Of a DNA stretch of 64,000 nucleotides, positions 44,775-54,485 are shown piece after piece; position 1 is the stretch's first letter, and each line of letters opens with the position of its first letter. The position numbers and the translations under genes are program-made. Under the pieces are notes generated by a model. That model worked only from the letters and a program-made list of their open reading frames with translations. It was not told the DNA's origin and searched no databases. Source of the stretch: an uncultured Pelagibacteraceae bacterium (GTDB taxonomy: Bacteria; Pseudomonadota; Alphaproteobacteria; Pelagibacterales; Pelagibacteraceae); assembly GCA_902590625.1 (NCBI GenBank), contig CACIXL010000001.1:1-64000 (forward strand), read 5' to 3'.

Positions 44775-46644
44775 TCTAGGAAATATATTATTATTTTTAA
44801 ATGTAATTTTAAGTTTTAGTATTATTTATACTGCTAACAGAAATCTAAAAATATCTGGAGGAGTAGATAAAAATATCTTTCAACTAAGTTTAATCCAGAG
44901 CACATCAATAATCATTTGTTTTTTTGTTTTGATAGCTGCTTTTATTGTCTCAGATTTTTCTTTAATCACCGTTTATCAAAACTCACATTCTTTAAAGCCT
45001 TTATTTTATAAGATCGCAGGAACATGGGGAAACCATGAAGGCAGTTTATTGCTTTGGGCTATCATTCTCTCAATATTTTCTTTTTTATTCTTAGTCTACA
45101 ATAAAGATCACCCAAAAAAATTTAGACTTTTAACTTTAATAATTCAAAATATTTTAATTCTTGGTTTCCTTTTTTTTATTCTTTTTAATTCAAATCCTTT
45201 TAGTAGAATTTCTCCAATTCCATCAGAAGGCCTTGGTTTAAATCCAATATTACAAGATCCAGCTTTAGCTATTCATCCGCCACTTCTTTATATAGGTTTT
45301 GTTGGTGCATCTATTTATTTTTCAGCAGCAATAGCATCGCTAATTACTAATTATTCAGAAAAATCATTTTCTCTTTCTATTAAAAATTGGGTTTTAATAT
45401 CATGGTGTTTTCAAACACTTGGAATTCTTGTTGGCTCTATATGGGCTTACTATGAATTGGGCTGGGGAGGATTTTGGTTTTGGGATCCAGTAGAGAATGC
45501 ATCTTTGTTGCCTTGGTTTGCAATGACAGCTTTATTTCATTCATTAATTGTTTTCGAAAAAAGAAATTTATTTTATTTTTGGGTAATAATCCTCTGTTTA
45601 ATTACTTTTACTTTAAGTGTTACAGGAACCTTTTTAGTAAGATCTGGTATTTTAAATTCTGTTCATACATTTGCGAGCGATCCAACTAGGGGGATTTATA
45701 TATTAATATTTTTAAGTTTAATGATATTTGGATCTATTTTTCTCCTTTTTCAAAAGTATAAAAAAGAAAATTATGATTTAAATCGTAACAGTAAAGAAAC
45801 ATTCATTTTAGTTAATAACTGGTTTATGATGTTTTACTTAATTACCGTTTTACTAGGAACTATTTACCCTATTTTTACTGATGCTTTAACAGATAATAAA
45901 ATTTCGGTAGGCCCCCCTTTTTACAATACAATTATATTTCCGGTGGTTGTTGTATTTCTCCTATTTATGGCTTTAGGACCTAAAGCAAAATGGATAAAAA
46001 ACAAATTTGAAAATATTAGAATTTATTTTCTTATACTAATCGGCGCGATTTGTTTAAATTTAGCAATAATATTTTTCTTTAAAAGCTATTCCTTATTATC
46101 TAATTTTATTATTATCAGCGCTCTATTTTTGATCATTTCCTCTTTAATGGATATAGCAATGGCTCTTAAAAAAAATAAATTAGATTTTGCTAGAATTATT
46201 TCACATACGTCTTTTGGTTTTTTAGTTTTATTCATTGGATTGAATGATATTTTTTCATTGGAAAAAGATTATAATATTAAATTAGGGGAAACAAAAAAAT
46301 TTGAGAATTACTCCATTCAGTTACAAAATTTAGATTTAAAAAATTATAAAAATTATCAAGCAGTTATTGGAAAATTAGAAATAAAAAATTTAAATTCAAA
46401 TCAAACCAATATTTTAAATCCAGAAATAAGAATTTACAATGAGCCCAAAACTCTAACTTATGAAGCAGCTATTAAAACCAGTTTAATAAAAGATTATTAT
46501 TTAACTATGAGCAATATTGATAGATCAGATTATTATAATATTAAGTTTCAAAAAAAACCATTAATGGCTTGGATATGGATTTCGGTAATTATGATTGTTG
46601 TTGGTGGCTCTATAAGACTATTTAGTGATGCAAAAAATAATTAA
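44764..46644 (+). CDS. ccmF: cytochrome c-type biogenesis heme lyase CcmF
   Basis: The 626-residue membrane protein has about 14-15 hydrophobic helices. It shows GTWGNHEGSLLLWAI near residue 90 and the tryptophan-rich motif YELGWGGFWFWDPVENASLL near 225-244, with the conserved heme-ligand His residues before and after (LAIHPPLLYIG and SVHTFASDPTRG). CcmF attaches heme from CcmE to CXXCH motifs with CcmH and CcmI. The start overlaps ccmE. Confidence 0.97.
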   Translation: MLSNLGNILLFLNVILSFSIIYTANRNLKISGGVDKNIFQLSLIQSTSIIICFFVLIAAFIVSDFSLITVYQNSHSLKPLFYKIAGTWGNHEGSLLLWAIILSIFSFLFLVYNKDHPKKFRLLTLIIQNILILGFLFFILFNSNPFSRISPIPSEGLGLNPILQDPALAIHPPLLYIGFVGASIYFSAAIASLITNYSEKSFSLSIKNWVLISWCFQTLGILVGSIWAYYELGWGGFWFWDPVENASLLPWFAMTALFHSLIVFEKRNLFYFWVIILCLITFTLSVTGTFLVRSGILNSVHTFASDPTRGIYILIFLSLMIFGSIFLLFQKYKKENYDLNRNSKETFILVNNWFMMFYLITVLLGTIYPIFTDALTDNKISVGPPFYNTIIFPVVVVFLLFMALGPKAKWIKNKFENIRIYFLILIGAICLNLAIIFFFKSYSLLSNFIIISALFLIISSLMDIAMALKKNKLDFARIISHTSFGFLVLFIGLNDIFSLEKDYNIKLGETKKFENYSIQLQNLDLKNYKNYQAVIGKLEIKNLNSNQTNILNPEIRIYNEPKTLTYEAAIKTSLIKDYYLTMSNIDRSDYYNIKFQKKPLMAWIWISVIMIVVGGSIRLFSDAKNN

Positions 46645-47143
46645 GATAACAATTTTATTCATTTTCTTATTTGTAATAGGTATATTTTATATAAGTCTAA
46701 CAAGAGAGACAAATTATAATACCTCAAGTTTAATAAATAAAGAGACGCCCGAATTTAAAATTATTTCTTTTGATAATTCAAATTTCTATACAAGAAATGA
46801 CATAAAAAAAAATAATTATACATTAATAAATTTTTGGGCATCATGGTGTGCTCCTTGCAAAATTGAACATCCTGTATTAATGAAATTGTCCCAAAAAAAA
46901 AATTTAATAATATTAGGTATCAATTTTAAGGATAAAGAGTCACAAGCTAAAATTTTTTTAAGTGAACTAGGTAATCCGTATGATTTATTAGCGAAAGACA
47001 AAAATGGTAAACATTCAGTAAAATTTGGTATTTATGGAATTCCAGAAAGTATATTAATAAATAAGGAATTAATGATTATTCAAAAATTTGTAGGACCACT
47101 ATCAGTTGACGACTATAATAATATTATCAAAATTATAGAGTAA
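46628..47143 (+). CDS. ccmG: thiol:disulfide interchange protein CcmG (DsbE)
   Basis: The 171-residue protein has an N-terminal membrane helix (about 5-24) and a periplasmic thioredoxin fold with FWASWCAPCKIEHP near residues 71-84 and the cis-Pro segment YGIPESILINK. CcmG reduces apocytochrome or CcmH disulfides. The ATG at 46628 is chosen over a GTG one codon earlier. It overlaps the ccmF end by 17 bases. Confidence 0.94.
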   Translation: MQKIIKITILFIFLFVIGIFYISLTRETNYNTSSLINKETPEFKIISFDNSNFYTRNDIKKNNYTLINFWASWCAPCKIEHPVLMKLSQKKNLIILGINFKDKESQAKIFLSELGNPYDLLAKDKNGKHSVKFGIYGIPESILINKELMIIQKFVGPLSVDDYNNIIKIIE

Positions 47144-47145
47144 TT

Positions 47146-47505
47146 ATGAAATTAAATTTAATTCTATTATTATTTATTTTTTTTTCAAAATTTTCTTTTG
47201 CGGCAGAAAAGACTGTCGATACAAATTTAATTCATAAAAATTTACGCTGTCTAGTCTGTCAAGGACAATCAATTTCAGACTCGAATTCTGATTTTGCTCA
47301 AACAATAAAATTAGTTGTGAAAGATTTAATTGATGAGGGCAAAACAGAAGATGAAATTTATGAATTTATGTCTGAAAAATATGGAGACTGGATTGTTTTT
47401 AAGCCTCAATTTAATACTCAAAATTCCTTGTTATGGATTTTGCCCTATATAGTGCTAATTTTTGGAGGGTTTTTCATTTTCTTTTTTCTAAAAAAAAGAC
47501 AATAA
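47146..47505 (+). CDS. ccmH: cytochrome c-type biogenesis protein CcmH (CcmL type)
   Basis: The 119-residue protein has a signal peptide (LILLLFIFFSKFSFA), the redox motif LRCLVCQGQSISDSNSDFA with the LRCxxCQ pattern near residues 29-47, a three-helix bundle, and a C-terminal membrane helix (about 93-115). It is the short form lacking the TPR part; CcmI would supply that and is not seen next to it. ccmA and ccmB are also absent from this cluster. Confidence 0.94.
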   Translation: MKLNLILLLFIFFSKFSFAAEKTVDTNLIHKNLRCLVCQGQSISDSNSDFAQTIKLVVKDLIDEGKTEDEIYEFMSEKYGDWIVFKPQFNTQNSLLWILPYIVLIFGGFFIFFFLKKRQ

Positions 47506-47555
47506 AGCACTAAAGGAAACTGTACATATTAAACATTTAGTTGTATTTTTTTAGT

Positions 47556-48059
47556 ATGAAATTCAAACTACTTATTGGTTTAATGATTGCCTTTTTAACG
47601 TTTGGTAATGTGAATGCAGATCAAGGAGATTCTGACATTTCATTTTACACAGGCACTTTTGACGTTATAGATAAAGAAGGGGATGATCAAACCACTTTAT
47701 TCGGAGTAGAACACAAAAATCCAAATTTGTTTAGAGATACTTTTCTTGGCAAATTCAAACCTGTCACAGGCGCTTTTATGACAGGGAATAGTTCAGTTTA
47801 CCTTTACACAGGTATTGAAGGTCAATATGGAATTGGACCTTTAAAAATTTTGCCGAGTTTTACCCCCGGTTATTATGAAAAAGGTGACGGAAAAGATTTA
47901 GGAAGCGCTTTAGAATTTAAGAGTGAAGTTAAGATAGGTCTTGATATTTTTGAAAATTCTAATTTAAGTTACAGTTATAGCCATATTTCAAATAATGATT
48001 GGGGTGAAACAAATCCTGGAACAGATAATCAACACATTACTTTTTCAAAAAACTTTTAA
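47556..48059 (+). CDS. PagL-like acyloxyacyl hydrolase family outer-membrane protein
   Basis: The product is 167 residues if started at the ATG at 47556, which gives a standard signal peptide (MKFKLLIGLMIAFLTFGNVNA). The mature part is beta-rich with alternating hydrophobics. Near the C-terminus YSHISNNDWGETNPGTDNQ contains an H-x-S-N motif like the active site of PagL lipid A 3-O-deacylases. An Asp stands about where PagL has its catalytic Glu. The last residue is Phe, typical of an outer-membrane barrel. It follows the ccm operon by 50 bases. Enzymatic activity is inferred only from this motif. Confidence 0.62.
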   Translation: MKFKLLIGLMIAFLTFGNVNADQGDSDISFYTGTFDVIDKEGDDQTTLFGVEHKNPNLFRDTFLGKFKPVTGAFMTGNSSVYLYTGIEGQYGIGPLKILPSFTPGYYEKGDGKDLGSALEFKSEVKIGLDIFENSNLSYSYSHISNNDWGETNPGTDNQHITFSKNF

Positions 48060-48064
48060 TAATC

Positions 48065-49213
48065 ATGAGTCTTAAAGATTGTTATAATTTTGAAGATTTT
48101 AGACGATTAGCAAAAAAAAACTTACCAGCTCCAATTTTTCATTACATAGATGGTGGCTCAGATGATGAGACCACTTTAAAAAGAAACACAGAGTCATTTT
48201 TAAAATGTGATTTAGTACCCAACATACTGGCTAGTGTGGGAGAACCCGATCTATCAACTACTGTTTTTGGGCAGAAAATTGATATGCCTTTATTTTTAGC
48301 ACCTACCGCGATGCAAAGACTATATCATCATGATGGAGACAAAGCATCTGCAAGAGCAGCAGAAAAATTTGGAACCTTTTACAGTATGTCGACCATGGCA
48401 ACCTCTTCAATTGAGGAAATAGCCAATGTTGCTAGCGGGCCTAAGATGTTTCAACTTTATATTCATAAAGATCAAGGTTTAACAGATAATTTAATAGATA
48501 GATGTAAAACAGCAGGATTTAAATCTTTGTGTTTAACTGTTGACACAGTTGTAGCAGGAAATAGAGAAAGAGATCATAAATGGGGTTTTACTACGCCACC
48601 TAAATTAACTTTAAAAAGTATAATGAGTTTTGCAATGCATCCCAAATGGGCATTTAATTATTTAACAAATAAAAAATTTGAATTAGCAAATGTTTCTCAT
48701 TGGACAAAAAAAGGCTCAAGCATAGCAAAAGGGGTTATGGAATATATTAATGAGCAATATGATCCTGCAATGAGTTGGAAAGATGCTGAGTATGTTGTCA
48801 AAAAATGGGGAGGACCATTTGCATTAAAAGGTGTCATGTCAGTTGAAGATGCTAAAAAAGCAATTGATATTGGAGCTTCTGCAATTTTGTTATCCAATCA
48901 TGGTGGAAGACAATTAGACGGCTCTCGATCACCTTTTGACCAACTTCCGGCAATAAAAGAAGCAGTAGGAGATAAATTAGAAATTATTTTAGATGGAGGC
49001 ATTAGAAGAGGTACTCACGTTTTAAAAGCTTTATCATTAGGTGCAACAGCTTGTAGCTTTGGAAAAGGTTTTTTATTTGCATTAGGTGCTGGTGGCCAAG
49101 CTGGAGTAGAGCAAATTTTAAAAAGAATGAGAGAAGAAATAAGAAGAGACATGATTTTATTAGGCTGTAAGAGCATAAAGGAGCTAAATAGCTCAAAAAT
49201 TGCATACAGGTGA
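48065..49213 (+). CDS. lldD: FMN-dependent L-lactate dehydrogenase / 2-hydroxyacid oxidase
   Basis: The 382-residue (beta/alpha)8 flavoprotein has the family start YNFEDFRRLAKKNLPAPIFHYIDGGSDDE, LAPTAMQRLYHHDG, and the active-site block LSNHGGRQLDGS with the catalytic His near residue 278. LDGGIRRGTHVLKALSLGA binds FMN. LldD-type enzymes oxidise L-lactate to pyruvate into the respiratory chain; glycolate and other 2-hydroxyacids are used by close relatives. The neighbouring glcDEF makes a 2-hydroxyacid role likely, but the preferred substrate is not decided by the sequence. Confidence 0.93.
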   Translation: MSLKDCYNFEDFRRLAKKNLPAPIFHYIDGGSDDETTLKRNTESFLKCDLVPNILASVGEPDLSTTVFGQKIDMPLFLAPTAMQRLYHHDGDKASARAAEKFGTFYSMSTMATSSIEEIANVASGPKMFQLYIHKDQGLTDNLIDRCKTAGFKSLCLTVDTVVAGNRERDHKWGFTTPPKLTLKSIMSFAMHPKWAFNYLTNKKFELANVSHWTKKGSSIAKGVMEYINEQYDPAMSWKDAEYVVKKWGGPFALKGVMSVEDAKKAIDIGASAILLSNHGGRQLDGSRSPFDQLPAIKEAVGDKLEIILDGGIRRGTHVLKALSLGATACSFGKGFLFALGAGGQAGVEQILKRMREEIRRDMILLGCKSIKELNSSKIAYR

Positions 49214-49262
49214 TGCAATTTGGGAGTTTGAAAATTAAAAAAAATTTAATTAAAATTTGATT

Positions 49263-50426
49263 ATGAAATTAGCAAAAAATTTAGAACGGTTAGGAACCGA
49301 GACAGCTTTTAGCGTCTTAGCAGAGGCTAAGAAACTTGAAGCTCAAGGAAGAGAAATGATCCATTTAGGATTGGGTCAACCTGACTTTAAAACACCTCAG
49401 CATATTATGGATGCAGCAAAAAAAGCAATTGATGATGGACATCATGGATATGTTTTAGCAAACGGAATTACAGAATGCAGACAAGCTGTTTCTAGAAAAA
49501 TTAAAAGTTTATACAAAAAAGATGTAGATCCAGAGAGAATTATGATTATGCCAGGAGGAAAACCTACAATGTATTATGCTATTCAAATGATTGGCGAACC
49601 TGGCGCAGAAATAGTTCATCCTACACCTGGATTCCCAATTTATGAGTCGATGATAAATTATACTGGCGCTAAAGCTGTGCCCTATGATTTAACAAAAGAA
49701 AAAGATTTAAAGTTTGATCCAGAAAAAATTCTATCTTTAATAACTGATAAAACAAGATTGGTAATTTTAATTAATCCAAATAACCCCACAGGAAGTTTTG
49801 TAGAAAAACCTGCAATAGATTTTCTTGCTGAAGGTTTAAAGAAACATCCGCATGTCTACATATTGAGTGATGAAATCTATAGTAGACAAATTTTTGATGG
49901 AAAAGAAATGCCAACTTTTTTTAATTACCCTGATTTACAAGAAAGATTAATAGTGCTTGACGGATGGAGTAAAGCTTATTCTATGACAGGTTGGAGAATG
50001 GGTTGGAGTGTGTGGCCAGAAAAATTAATTCCTCACGTAACAAAATTAGCTATCAATAGTTTTTCTTGTGTTAATGCACCTTCACAATTTGCAGGTATAG
50101 CTGCGCTTGATGGGCCTGACGACTCTATTCATCATATGATGGAAAAATTTGATCAAAGAAGAAAACTAATTCACAAAGGTTTAAATGATTTACCAGGAGT
50201 TACTTGTAGTATGCCAGGCGGAGCGTTTTATGCTTTTCCAAATGTAAGTGGAACTGGAATGAACGGATCAGAATTCTCGAAAAAATGTATGCATGAAGCA
50301 GGAGTAGCAATTGTGCCAGGAACAGCTTTTGGCAAAACTTCTATTGATTTTGTGAGGTTCAGTTTTGCCGCATCTAGAGATAACATTCAAAAAGCCCTCG
50401 AAAAAATAGGAAAAATGCTTAAGTAG
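49263..50426 (+). CDS. pyridoxal-phosphate aminotransferase, class I/II
   Basis: From the ATG at 49263 the product is 387 residues of the aspartate/aromatic aminotransferase family. It has the substrate-loop start LGLGQPDFKTPQHI, INPNNPTGSF, YILSDEIYSRQIF with the PLP-binding Asp and Tyr, LDGWSKAYSMTGWRMGW with the Schiff-base Lys (about 233), and VRFSFAASRDNI with the carboxylate-binding Arg. A TTG two codons earlier is less likely as start. Between lldD and glcDEF it could aminate glyoxylate or pyruvate, an inference from context only. Confidence 0.88.
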   Translation: MKLAKNLERLGTETAFSVLAEAKKLEAQGREMIHLGLGQPDFKTPQHIMDAAKKAIDDGHHGYVLANGITECRQAVSRKIKSLYKKDVDPERIMIMPGGKPTMYYAIQMIGEPGAEIVHPTPGFPIYESMINYTGAKAVPYDLTKEKDLKFDPEKILSLITDKTRLVILINPNNPTGSFVEKPAIDFLAEGLKKHPHVYILSDEIYSRQIFDGKEMPTFFNYPDLQERLIVLDGWSKAYSMTGWRMGWSVWPEKLIPHVTKLAINSFSCVNAPSQFAGIAALDGPDDSIHHMMEKFDQRRKLIHKGLNDLPGVTCSMPGGAFYAFPNVSGTGMNGSEFSKKCMHEAGVAIVPGTAFGKTSIDFVRFSFAASRDNIQKALEKIGKMLK

Positions 50427-50475
50427 GATATTTAACTATTTTGACCAAAAACAATTAAAATTATAAAGTAATTTT

Positions 50476-51972
50476 ATGAGCAGTTTAAAAATGCCAAAAG
50501 TTGATAGTTCAATCTTATCTAAAAAAGATAAGATTCTTTCGGATATTGAAAAAATCATTGATCCGAAAAATGTACTATCACACACAGATGAAATCAGGCC
50601 TTATGAAACTGATGCCTTAGCGGCATACAAGCAAGCTCCTTTACTCGTTGTTTTACCTGAAACAGTGAAAGAGGTTAGTGAGATTTTAAAATACTGTAAT
50701 GATAATAAAATAAAAGTAGTACCTAGAGGTGCGGGAACTGGTTTGTCTGGTGGATCGTTGCCATTGGAAGATTGTATTTTATTGGCAATGGGAAAATTCA
50801 ACAAAATTTTAGAATTAGATTATGAAAATAGATGTGTGGTTACTCAGCCTTGTGTAACTAATTTGGCTATTACACAAGCCGTTCAAGATAAAGGTTTTTA
50901 TTATGCTCCTGACCCATCGAGTCAAATAGCATGTTCAATTGGAGGCAATGTGGCCGAAAACTCAGGCGGCGTTCACTCTTTAAAGTATGGAGCGACAACA
51001 AATAATTTACTAGGTATCGAAGTGGTTCTTATGGATGGAACAATAACAAGATTTGGCGGCAAGGCTATGGACGCGGAAGGTTATGATTTTCTTGGACTAA
51101 TGACAGGCTCAGAGGGTTTACTAGGTGTTATGACAGAAGTAACAGTAAAAATTTTAAGAACGCCCGAAGTTGTTAAAGCAGCGTTAATTGGATTTCCAAC
51201 AATAGAAGATGCCGGAAATTGTGTTGCAGAAATTATTGCTCAAGGATGTATCCCGGCGGGCATGGAAATAATGGATAAAGCTTTAACCAAAGCAACTAAT
51301 GATTACTCTAAAGCTGGCTACCCGACGGATGCCGAAGGAATGATGATAGTGGAGTTTGATGGCACAGAGCACGAAGTCAATGCATATATAGAAAAAGTAA
51401 AAAACATTGCAGAAAAAAATAATTCCTCAAGTTTAAAAATAAGTAAATCTAATGATGAAAGATTAAAATTCTGGGCAGGAAGAAAAGCTGCATTTCCTGC
51501 TTGTGGAGTTTTAGCACCAGATTATATGTGCATGGATGGATCTATACCTAGAGGAAAATTAGCGGAAGTGTTGAACGAGATAACAAGATTGTCAAAAAAA
51601 TATAATTTGCCGGTAGCCAATGCTTTTCACGCAGGAGATGGAAATCTTCATCCTCTAATTATGTTTGATGCAAATGATCCTGAGGAACTTAAAAAATGTG
51701 AAGAATTTGGTGCGGATATATTAAAGTATTGTGTGAAAGTCGGTGGAGCTTTAACCGGAGAACATGGGGTTGGAATTGAGAAAAGAGAATTAATGTGTGA
51801 AGCATTTAATGATAAAGATATTCAACAACAACTTACAATTAAAGTTGCACTAGACCCTAATTCTCTTTTAAATCCTGGAAAGGTATATCCAATTCTTAGA
51901 AAATGTGCTGAGGAAGGAAGGGTTCATGTCCATGGAGGAAAAACAAAATTCCCAGACATTCCTAGATTTTAA
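50476..51972 (+). CDS. glcD: glycolate oxidase subunit GlcD (FAD-linked)
   Basis: The 498-residue protein has a PCMH-type FAD-binding domain (VVLPETVKEVSEILKYCNDNKIKVVPRGAGTGLSGGSLP from about residue 55) and SIGGNVAENSGGVHSLKYGATTNNLLGIE. The C-terminal oxidase cap includes HAGDGNLHPLI with conserved His residues and GEHGVGIEKRE. GlcD with GlcE and GlcF oxidises glycolate (or D-lactate) to glyoxylate. glcE starts inside the last 47 bases. Confidence 0.95.
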   Translation: MSSLKMPKVDSSILSKKDKILSDIEKIIDPKNVLSHTDEIRPYETDALAAYKQAPLLVVLPETVKEVSEILKYCNDNKIKVVPRGAGTGLSGGSLPLEDCILLAMGKFNKILELDYENRCVVTQPCVTNLAITQAVQDKGFYYAPDPSSQIACSIGGNVAENSGGVHSLKYGATTNNLLGIEVVLMDGTITRFGGKAMDAEGYDFLGLMTGSEGLLGVMTEVTVKILRTPEVVKAALIGFPTIEDAGNCVAEIIAQGCIPAGMEIMDKALTKATNDYSKAGYPTDAEGMMIVEFDGTEHEVNAYIEKVKNIAEKNNSSSLKISKSNDERLKFWAGRKAAFPACGVLAPDYMCMDGSIPRGKLAEVLNEITRLSKKYNLPVANAFHAGDGNLHPLIMFDANDPEELKKCEEFGADILKYCVKVGGALTGEHGVGIEKRELMCEAFNDKDIQQQLTIKVALDPNSLLNPGKVYPILRKCAEEGRVHVHGGKTKFPDIPRF

Positions 51973-53185
51973 TCAGAGCACTTTTAATCCATCAACTAGA
52001 GAAGAGATAGTTGAGATTGTAAAAGACTGTTACAAAAAAAATATTCCATTAGAAATAAACGGTACAAAATCAAAAAATAAAATTGGAAGAAATTTTCAGT
52101 CTGAAAAAACTTTAAGTCTTTCAAAATTTTCTGGGATTATCGAATATAAACCAGAAGAACTATATATAAAAGTTAAGGCAGGAACACCTGTTAAAGATAT
52201 TGTTGCTGAACTAGATAAAAATAATCAGCAACTTGCCTTTGAGCCAATTGATTTTGGATTCTTATTTAAAGGATCAAGCGATGCAGGAACTATTGGCGGT
52301 GTAGTCTCATCAAACTTTGCTGGCCCAAGAAGATTTAAAGTTGGAAGTGCTAGAGATCATTTGTTAGGTTTTCAAGGAGTTAATGGTAAGGGAGAAATTA
52401 TAAAATCTGGTGGAACAGTGGTAAAAAATGTAACAGGATATGATTTATGTAAACTCCTTTCAGGATCATTTGGCACATTAACAGTTTTAACAGATCTTTC
52501 AGTTAAAGTTTTACCCAAGCCTGATAGCAGCAAGACTCTTATAATAAATAACCCTCATTTAAAAAAAGCTATAGAATATTTAGGAATTGCACTTTCTTCA
52601 TCCACAGATCCATCAGGAGGTGTTTTTTACCCAGAAAAATTTGATAATAATTTTACGTTTAACGATTTAACTCATAAAGGTGCTCTAACTGCTATTAGAA
52701 TAGAAGGTCCATTAAATTCAGTTGACGAAAGGATAAAACGATTAATTAAAGAATTAAGTCTTCTTGAGAATGAATTTTCTATTTTAGAGTCAGTACAAAC
52801 AAATATTTTTTGGAATAAAACAAAAAATTTAGAGGTATTTTCAAATAGCAAAAGTAATTTATTGAGAATTGTAGTTCCTGTAAGTGAAACTTTAAATGTA
52901 ATTCAAAAACTCAAAATTTTTGACGCAAATTACTTTTTAGACTGGGGAGGTAGTTTGATCTGGTTAGAATTAGAAAAAATAAATTTAAAAACACTTAGAG
53001 AAATAAAGGAAATTGCACAAGAACACTCTGGTTACTGTACAATAATTAAAGTCGAGGAGGACTTGAAGGCCTCAGCAGATATTTTTACTATTGATCCAAT
53101 TAAGTATAAAATATCAGAAAAAATTAAAAAAAGTTTTGATCCAAAAAGGATTTTTAACCCAGGTAAAATGTATTCAGGAATATAA
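51926..53185 (+). CDS. glcE: glycolate oxidase subunit GlcE (FAD-binding)
   Basis: The product is 419 residues from the ATG at 51926, which has a GGAAGG ribosome-binding site just upstream; a GTG at 51905 is a weaker choice. It has the FAD-domain pattern ILEYKPEELYIKVKAGTPVKDI-like and GTIGGVVSSNFAGPRRFKVGSARDHLLG, then GGTVVKNVTGYDLCKLLSGSFGTL, which is diagnostic of GlcE. The C-terminus ends PKRIFNPGKMYSG. It overlaps glcD by 47 bases and glcF by one (TAATG). Confidence 0.93.
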   Translation: MSMEEKQNSQTFLDFNQSTFNPSTREEIVEIVKDCYKKNIPLEINGTKSKNKIGRNFQSEKTLSLSKFSGIIEYKPEELYIKVKAGTPVKDIVAELDKNNQQLAFEPIDFGFLFKGSSDAGTIGGVVSSNFAGPRRFKVGSARDHLLGFQGVNGKGEIIKSGGTVVKNVTGYDLCKLLSGSFGTLTVLTDLSVKVLPKPDSSKTLIINNPHLKKAIEYLGIALSSSTDPSGGVFYPEKFDNNFTFNDLTHKGALTAIRIEGPLNSVDERIKRLIKELSLLENEFSILESVQTNIFWNKTKNLEVFSNSKSNLLRIVVPVSETLNVIQKLKIFDANYFLDWGGSLIWLELEKINLKTLREIKEIAQEHSGYCTIIKVEEDLKASADIFTIDPIKYKISEKIKKSFDPKRIFNPGKMYSGI

Positions 53186-54483
53186 TGCAAACATCTTTTT
53201 CAGATAAACAACTTGAAAATAAAGACAATAAAACGAGTGAGAGTATTGTAAGAAAATGTGTTCATTGCGGAATGTGTAATGCCACATGTCCAACTTATGG
53301 AATTAACGGTGATGAATTAGAAGGACCTAGAGGAAGGATTTATTTGATAAAAGATATGCTTGAAAATAACAAACCAGCAAATAAAAAGATCGCCCAACAT
53401 ATAGATAGCTGTCTTTCGTGTTATTCATGTATGACTACTTGTCCTTCAGGAGTGAACTATATGCACCTGATAGATCACGGAAGAAATTATGTTGAAGAGA
53501 CATATAAAAGACCTTTTTTAGATAGAACTTTTAGATCTATTTTATCTTTTGTGCTTCCAAGGCCAAAAGTTTTTTTAATATTAGCTTTAGTTTCAAAAAT
53601 AATAAAGCCTTTTAGTTTTTTATTACCTCAATTCTTTAAAAATTCACTTAAGTTAATGCCGGATAAGATACCTTCAAAAAAATTGAAAGTACAAAAAGTC
53701 TACACTCCACAAAGTGGTAAAGTAATTTCTAGAGTAGCTCTTTTAACAGGATGTGTGCAAAGAGTTATTTCACCTGAAATAAATGAGTCAACTATTAGAT
53801 TACTTAATAGACACGATGTCGAAGTAGTAGTTATGCCTGATATTGAATGTTGTGGATCGCTAAACCATCATTTAGGGAAAAAAGATTTAGCTAAAAGTTC
53901 ATTTGTAAAAAATATAAAAAGTTGGCACGAAGAATATTTATCTAATGGACTTGATGCAATTATAAGCAACACATCTGGATGTGGAACAACTCTTAAAGAT
54001 TATGGACATATTTTTAAACATGATAAAGAGTTTAAAAAAATGGCTAAAAAAATCTCTGAGCTTACAAAAGATGTAACAGAGTATTTGCATGAAAATCTTA
54101 AATTAAATTTAAAAAATGATGAAGAAAAAAAATATAAGATAGCCTATCATTCAGCTTGTTCTATGCAACATGGTCAAAAAATTCATAGTCAACCCAAAGA
54201 ATTAATTTCCAATACTGGTAATGAAGTTTTAGAAATTCCTGAAGGTCATTTATGTTGCGGTTCAGCAGGTACTTACAATATTTTACATCAAAAAATGGCA
54301 AAATCATTACTAAGAAACAAAGTAAAAAATATTGAAAAAGTATCTCCCGATTTTATTTCAACTGGTAATATCGGATGTATTACGCAAATTTCTACAGGCA
54401 CAAGAATACCAATTATACATACTGTAGAACTTCTGGACTGGTTTACTGGAGGACCAAAACCTAATAAATTGCAAAATCTTTAA
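53185..54483 (+). CDS. glcF: glycolate oxidase iron-sulfur subunit GlcF
   Basis: The 432-residue protein has two [4Fe-4S] motifs, CVHCGMCNATCPTYG (about 27-41) and CLSCYSCMTTCPSGV (about 78-92). Two CCG domains follow, with TGCVQR..., IECCGSLNHH, and the second HSACSMQHGQ and LCCGSAGTYN. It passes electrons from GlcDE towards the quinone pool. glcDEF translation is coupled throughout. Confidence 0.95.
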   Translation: MQTSFSDKQLENKDNKTSESIVRKCVHCGMCNATCPTYGINGDELEGPRGRIYLIKDMLENNKPANKKIAQHIDSCLSCYSCMTTCPSGVNYMHLIDHGRNYVEETYKRPFLDRTFRSILSFVLPRPKVFLILALVSKIIKPFSFLLPQFFKNSLKLMPDKIPSKKLKVQKVYTPQSGKVISRVALLTGCVQRVISPEINESTIRLLNRHDVEVVVMPDIECCGSLNHHLGKKDLAKSSFVKNIKSWHEEYLSNGLDAIISNTSGCGTTLKDYGHIFKHDKEFKKMAKKISELTKDVTEYLHENLKLNLKNDEEKKYKIAYHSACSMQHGQKIHSQPKELISNTGNEVLEIPEGHLCCGSAGTYNILHQKMAKSLLRNKVKNIEKVSPDFISTGNIGCITQISTGTRIPIIHTVELLDWFTGGPKPNKLQNL

Positions 54484-54485
54484 TT

